Notes under the pieces: model-generated
Seen by the model: only the letters and a program-made list of their open reading frames with translations
Told to the model about the DNA's origin: nothing
Databases searched by the model: none
Made by a program: the position numbers and the translations under genes
Source of the DNA: Halichondria panicea
Taxonomy: Eukaryota > Porifera > Demospongiae > Suberitida > Halichondriidae
NCBI RefSeq assembly: GCF_963675165.1
Contig: NC_087390.1
Span: 1,879,501-1,943,500 of the forward strand
DNA: 64,000 bases
Direction: 5' to 3'
Part shown: one piece after another, positions 59,290 to 64,000 of the stretch
Position numbering within the stretch: the stretch's first letter is position 1
Layout: each line of letters starts with the position of its first letter

Positions 59290-59997
59290 AGACTCGCAAG
59301 CCACTCCCTTTTCTCTGATTGGACGGGGGCGGTTAAATATTAATGTCACGTGCAAATTATCCAATTTATTCTGATGCGTCAAAAGCTAAAGACAGACAGA
59401 AGACAAGTATACAGATCTATCTAGCCAGCCTTTTGATTTTATAGATCCTTGTACCAGTGTCTGTTGTGCCACAACTTGTGGATTAGCATGGAACAGCTGA
59501 TGAACGTAGAAATCTTGGCAGTCCTTCTTTGAACCGAGGAGTGGCAGCGATTTAAGACAGCTTGTACAAGTCTGACTACTCTCAATTCAACTGCTGCCGT
59601 CTGCCATTATCTGTCTTGTATTGTACAGGTTATTAAAAGCTTTAGGCAACCAATGACTTTCGGCTGCCAGTTCTCATCACGTAAAACTAAAACAAGCTAA
59701 TCTCTGCTGGTGTCTTAGATGACTATATCCTAGCTGAATGCCTGATGATGTTATTACTCCATCATCTTCTCTTTTCTAGCACTAGCATCCATTCTTAAAA
59801 CTGTAGCTAAGAAGCCCGCGATCACTTTTGCGGCTACGCAATTCTACTTAACCTCACGCAATTTTTGGATCACGTGGAAAAATCAATGAATAATCTCTAC
59901 CCAAATTCTGGTAGAGACACAAAATGTGTCCCAGAGTCACCAGTCCCTTTTCTCCCGCCCCCGTCCAATCAGAGAAAAGGGAGTGGCTTGCGAGTCT
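59290..59997. mobile_element. Element bounded by 43-bp inverted repeats
   Basis: 59290-59332 (AGACTCGCAAGCCACTCCCT... to GGGGGCGG) is the exact reverse complement of 59955-59997. The interior is about 620 bp and non-coding. No target duplication is obvious. The arms include CTCTGATTGG, an inverted CCAAT-like box, and lie 330 bp and 1 kb upstream of the receptor 2 start. Confidence 0.75.
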
Positions 59998-60973
59998 AGC
60001 ACTCAGAGTAGCCTCGATCCCAGGCCGCACTTCCCACTTCTTTTCTATGAAGGCCGTAAAGGAGGCTGGACATGTGTCATATAGTCATCCGTTAGTCATC
60101 ATTAGTCATGAATAGTCTCATGAATACGCTTAAAATCGTCGATCCTGCTGAGTCAGCATTTTACCAAACTTCCATTTTTGCTTGTCTGTCTCTCTTGTAT
60201 AATGAGTCGTAGCAGTTTAACAATATTATGATTGCTATACCTGCTACATCAAAACAGGAGTAAAAAAACAAAGGCAAGTGCAACAACTCGATGTTTGTGA
60301 CTAATCTAAGTTTCTGGCTCATTGCTTCTAGTATGACTATGCTACTCAGTTTCTAGTTTCACTGGGTACTTTTAGCATCATTTACTACTAGTATGGAGTG
60401 CTAAAATCGCTTGCTTTTGACTTGGCTGAATAGCTACTGTTCTCTGCAAGTTTCCATATATCTCTCCATGCACACACATTTCCTCTGTAAAACATTATGA
60501 CGTGTGTCAAGATCGGCGTGGATTCGAGGCTAACACCCCACTGTCTGATATTTGTGTATGCAGTCATGGTGGGATTTTTGTTTTGTGACATGTTGTATAG
60601 GGGAGACTTTAATTAGCTACCAAAAGCATCTTAAATATTGTGGCTCTGCCTCTTCAGTAATTCATGGGTTCGTGTGTCCGTAATAATCAGACACAACCAC
60701 AAATAATTGCTGGTGTATATCATGCGAATTGGGCTATCATTTTTGGAGGTTATGTTGTTCATAGGTAGACCTATAATTATATTGTCGGGTGAAAAATCAG
60801 CTTGTTTCGCACATCCGGATCTGTTCTCATCCGGCAGCTATTTGATTATACGTTCTGTCTGATAAATATCTAGTAGTTTGCCTATCCGATATAAAAGCGA
60901 AAACTCGGCCTGGGATCGACACCTTTTACCTATAGTCTCGCAGGCCATACTATGAACTGATATTGCTATTGTA

Positions 60974-61013
60974 GGGTTAGGTTAGAGTTAGGGTTAAGGT
61001 TAGGGGGTTAGGA
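60974..61013. repeat. Interstitial telomere-like repeat
   Basis: About five imperfect copies of GGGTTA / GGTTAG in a row, the metazoan telomere unit. It is too short and degenerate to be a chromosome end. Confidence 0.6.
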
Positions 61014-61317
61014 TTATATCACTTCAATCAGTTGTTTGTAGTATGTCGCCCAGCGAGACTATACCTTTCACCTGACGCACTTGATGTCTGACAGAGTTCG
61101 GCAACTTACTCTATGCATGAGTCGATGAGATTGTTTGTGACCAGTCATTGATGTGTTTCGGCTATAATTATATATTTAGGTAGATGGAGAGTTTTGAGTT
61201 TTTTTCTTGTGCATGGATAGAACCTGAGTATTATTTGCAGTCGCAAGGTAAGATACTTTCGAATAGTAATTTTGAATAGTTTTATCAGAGGTTTAGATAA
61301 TTGATTTGCACCTTCAC

Positions 61318-61500
61318 GGAATTTTTATGACTATTTTGAGAAAACAATCGACTCTGTTTGATAATTTTTATATGTAGTTTTTATACTTGTGCGAACCTTC
61401 CACATTCATAATAATTATTACAGTGTTCTAATAATGCTATTAATACTCAGTTAGCATGTTGTAGCTATATATATGAGTATTGTATCCCTTCAAGTCAAAA
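61318..61500 (+). pseudogene. Relic of the receptor 1 last exon and 3' flank
   Basis: It matches 52590 to about 52800: the codons DYFEKTIDSV followed by TGA (61359-61361), then the same ACTTGTGCGAACCTT flank. An 18-base piece of the exon just before is missing, and no earlier kinase exon exists upstream. This marks the left breakpoint of a duplication of the receptor 1 / receptor 2 junction. Confidence 0.85.
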
Positions 61501-61529
61501 AAATAAAGATGATTGAGCGAGAATAAAAT

Positions 61530-61715
<186 letters not shown>

Positions 61716-61731
61716 ATACAGTCAGGTCTAT

Positions 61732-63306
61732 CTATAGATGTCCACTGTTTGTAAATAGCGATGGCTGCTCACTCTCTGGTATGGCAGTCAATGAAGCGAA
61801 ACTCGGGAGTGGTGGTCTCTTGTTGACTACGTTGAAGAGTTCCATGGCGATAATCTTAGTAAATGACGGCCTCTCATCCACCTCCAACTGGTGACAGTCA
61901 GATACAAGCTCCCACAGATCACCAGGGGAACCCGGAGGTCTGAACATAAATTAAGAGTTAATAGTCTATTAGTAAATTGCTCACTGTATGAGATAATATT
62001 ATAACTAAACAAACATTTCAAAAATAAAAACATCAACTGATAAGAATGACCTATATACAGCTAAGGAGGGAACGGCAGGGGCGATATAAAAATTGTTCCG
62101 ATGGCTACTACAAAGCTAGAGACTGGGCATCAGTGCATGGAAAAAACTTAGTAACAGCACTATACACTAGCTATATACCTGGTGTGTTGAAGATGTCCAT
62201 TCTGTGCTGCATCAACGATATCTTGAGTACTCATATCAGGCAAAGCTTGTTGCCCAAACGTTAGAATCTCCCAAATCATAACGCCATAAGCCCTGTAAAA
62301 AAATTATATTGCAATACTTCAAGAGGACATAATTATAGCTGAGTCTGTACTAAAGATGCTCCATGTTTTACGTGAAACCCACTTACTAGTTAATAATTAG
62401 TTACACTCACCAGACGTCAGAGGCTGAAGAGAACTTTCCGAGGAGCAGACTCTCGGGAGCCATCCACCTCACAGGTAACACGGCACTGCCAGCTACTCTG
62501 TAGTAGTCCTTGTTGTTCACTCCTCGTGCCAGACCAAAGTCAGCTATCTTGATCTGGAGTCCAGAACCAACTAGAAGGGGGAGAAAACACTTTATTCTGA
62601 AACTGTTTCTTGTAGTCATCAAGCTAAATCTCCTAATGCATACGCACATAATAATATAGTTTCCATGGCAACTTTCACGCTTTGGTCCGTCCTATAATCC
62701 AACCAATTACAGTAACTCACCTAGACAATTTCTCGCTGCCACATCTCTGTGCACATACTTGTGCTGGGACAGAAACTCTAGACCATGAGCAACCTGCAAC
62801 CAAGGAAACACGATATGTATAGTCAGTCAAAACTACACCATGCACACTCATACGTATAAACTAATTATGTTCTGGACAGCAAAAAATACTTATTTTAGAA
62901 ACTGTCCGGGTATAATTAGAACAGATTTGTATAGAGCATGCGATTAAGTGTCCGGAATTATTAGAACAAGCAAGCACCTGCATGCGAGCTAGTAGAACAG
63001 TGTGCGACTGAATAGTTGCACTAGCTATCTAAAACTAGCTATACTCCAACTGAAGCACTCCAAGTTAGTTGCCGTCTATGAACGTAACTCAACTTTCAAG
63101 GTATTGTCCGGATATTTAGTAATAGTAAAGCACCGGATTGTCCGTTGTATTAGAACAACAAAAATTCCCCAGAAGAGTGTCCGGGGTAATTAGAAGTGTC
63201 CGATAAATTAGCGGTAATACATTACATGCAGTTGTTCATACTCACATCATAGGCAAAGGTGTAGAAATGCAGCTTCTTCAGGGGTGAGGGCTTGTTGGGA
63301 CCAGGT
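61732..63306 (-). CDS. Receptor tyrosine kinase 3, 3' half only (runs off the right edge)
   Basis: Five exons in gene order: 63306-63246, 62793-62721, 62570-62411, 62292-62179, 61939-61732, with lengths 61, 73, 160, 114 and 208 identical to the last five exons of receptor 2. They encode RPGPNKP..., HRDVAARN, the DFG loop with YY, WMAPESL and the C-tail ending LFTNSGHL. Introns are also similar to receptor 2 in sequence, so the copy is recent. Catalytic Asp and DFG are intact. The Gly loop, catalytic Lys, TM and ectodomain would lie beyond 64000 if present. No matching exon 11 is found between 63307 and the window end. It could be a whole gene or a fragment. Confidence 0.88.
62870..63215. repeat. 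Cluster of degenerate TGTCCGG-n-TTAGAAC motifs in a receptor 3 intron
   Basis: The intron between the HRD exon and the one before it contains five to six spaced copies of a unit like TGTCCGGGTATAATTAGAAC (near 62904, 62950, 63105, 63137, 63178 and 63197). The same intron in receptor 2 lacks them. This is probably an inserted repeat with internal sub-repeats. Confidence 0.65.
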
Positions 63307-63619
63307 CTGTATGAAGGGTAAACAGGCAAGTATATATACATGTACTACACTATTACAGAGCTAGAGAGCTGTCTATTGTGGTCACAGTCTCCATAATTAT
63401 AGCACGTGTTTCAACCTGTTTTATATAGCAGGCCACCTTTATTACATGTACAGCTACTGTTGGTCTGCCTATAAGGGTGGCTGCAATTTGATCACAGTTT
63501 TCATGCACTCCGTATTCAAATTTAAGCCAGAGCACATAATTTATTACACCGGGGGAGGTTTGCAGTTGAATATCTTCTATCTTTAGTATCAGTAATCCAA
63601 TTTCTGAATGGTAGGAACC

Positions 63620-64000
63620 TTTCAAAGGATGTGTTTCAATTAAAATTTTTGTTGGGGCCATAATTTGTCATTTTGGCCATGGTATATTTGGCTGAATTTG
63701 GTAAAATCGATACAAGAGACTTTGTATAGATCTACTTTTGGCATCCTTTTTAGCATAAATCATGGTCGATCATTTCCCACTCTTCAAGTTTCCCTGCGAT
63801 TATACCACTTGATGATACAGATGCAGCGAAGTTATGATAATTATCTGTGAGTGTGTATTAGCAATAGCTATAGTATAGCTTTATGTTATGTAGCTTTGAC
63901 ACACTGGGGCGGGGCATCAGCACTCACGGTGCTTCTGTTACCTCTATATATAGCTACCACACTGATACAGGTAAGTGTTATGGAGTGCTGTGAAATTGAT
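63620..64000. repeat. Dispersed repeat, copy of 11400-11640
   Basis: From about 63740 the sequence matches the repeat at 11400-11610 (ATCATGGTCGATCATT, TTATGTTATGTAGCTTTG, GGCATCAGCAC). It lies in the unfinished first visible intron of receptor 3 and ends the recognisable similarity to receptor 2. Confidence 0.6.

Larger units (their letters stand above)
58965..61317. other. Upstream region of receptor 2 with inverted-repeat elements
   Basis: This 2.35 kb should contain the receptor 2 promoter. I see no gene. It holds a 19-bp-arm palindrome (59173-59227), a 708-bp hairpin-ended element (59290-59997), several single copies of the GCCTCGATYCCAGGCCG motif (60009, 60519 and 60906 regions) and a telomere-like GGGTTAGG run near 60974-61013. 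Confidence 0.5.

Overview
The window is animal nuclear DNA. It shows multi-exon genes with GT/AG introns, long AT-rich introns, microsatellites and many small transposon relics. The best guess for the organism is a sponge (probably a demosponge) or another early-branching metazoan. The reasons are TRAF proteins of simple architecture, a cluster of receptor tyrosine kinases with ALK-type glycine-rich ectodomains but no MAM domains, and a two-KH-domain IGF2BP homologue. The phylum is an inference.

Layout. 1-4425 is a broken partial copy of the 3' part of a USP40 gene, with a frameshifted TRAF gene antisense inside one of its introns. 5264-27276 (+) is a complete USP40-type ubiquitin-specific protease, reconstructed here as 35 exons whose phases all agree (1288 codons plus stop). 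One of its introns holds an intronless SLC15/POT-like transporter gene (12744-14322, +). Another holds two intronless TRAF genes on the opposite strand (19458-20909 and 21800-23179). 28709-44715 (-) is a 16-exon IGF2BP/Vg1RBP/IMP-type RNA-binding protein (846 aa: two RRMs, two KH domains and a long low-complexity tail). It is tail-to-tail with USP40. 47117-52644 (+) and 52835-58964 (-) are two related receptor tyrosine kinases (1074 and 1051 aa), tail-to-tail with about 190 bp between their stop codons. 61318-63306 is a further, recent copy of that tail-to-tail junction: a relic of the last exon of the first receptor, then the 3' half of a third receptor (-) that runs off the right edge.

Segmental duplication is the main theme. 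The 3' half of USP40 with its resident TRAF gene(s) was duplicated about 17 kb apart, and the convergent receptor junction was duplicated about 9 kb apart. Non-coding DNA is full of small inverted-repeat elements. These include three pogo/Tigger-type MITEs flanked by TA, a 427-bp MITE with 30-bp perfect termini, a foldback-like element built of 7-bp tandem repeats, two related 'TAGCRGGTAATTTTCGTT' MITEs, and a hairpin element upstream of the second receptor.

How the genes relate: USP40 removes ubiquitin, and TRAF proteins are signalling adaptors often linked to ubiquitin. The IMP-like protein binds mRNA, and the receptors signal from the cell surface. Nothing in the sequence shows that these neighbours act in one pathway. 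Nesting and duplication, rather than a functional operon, explain the arrangement.
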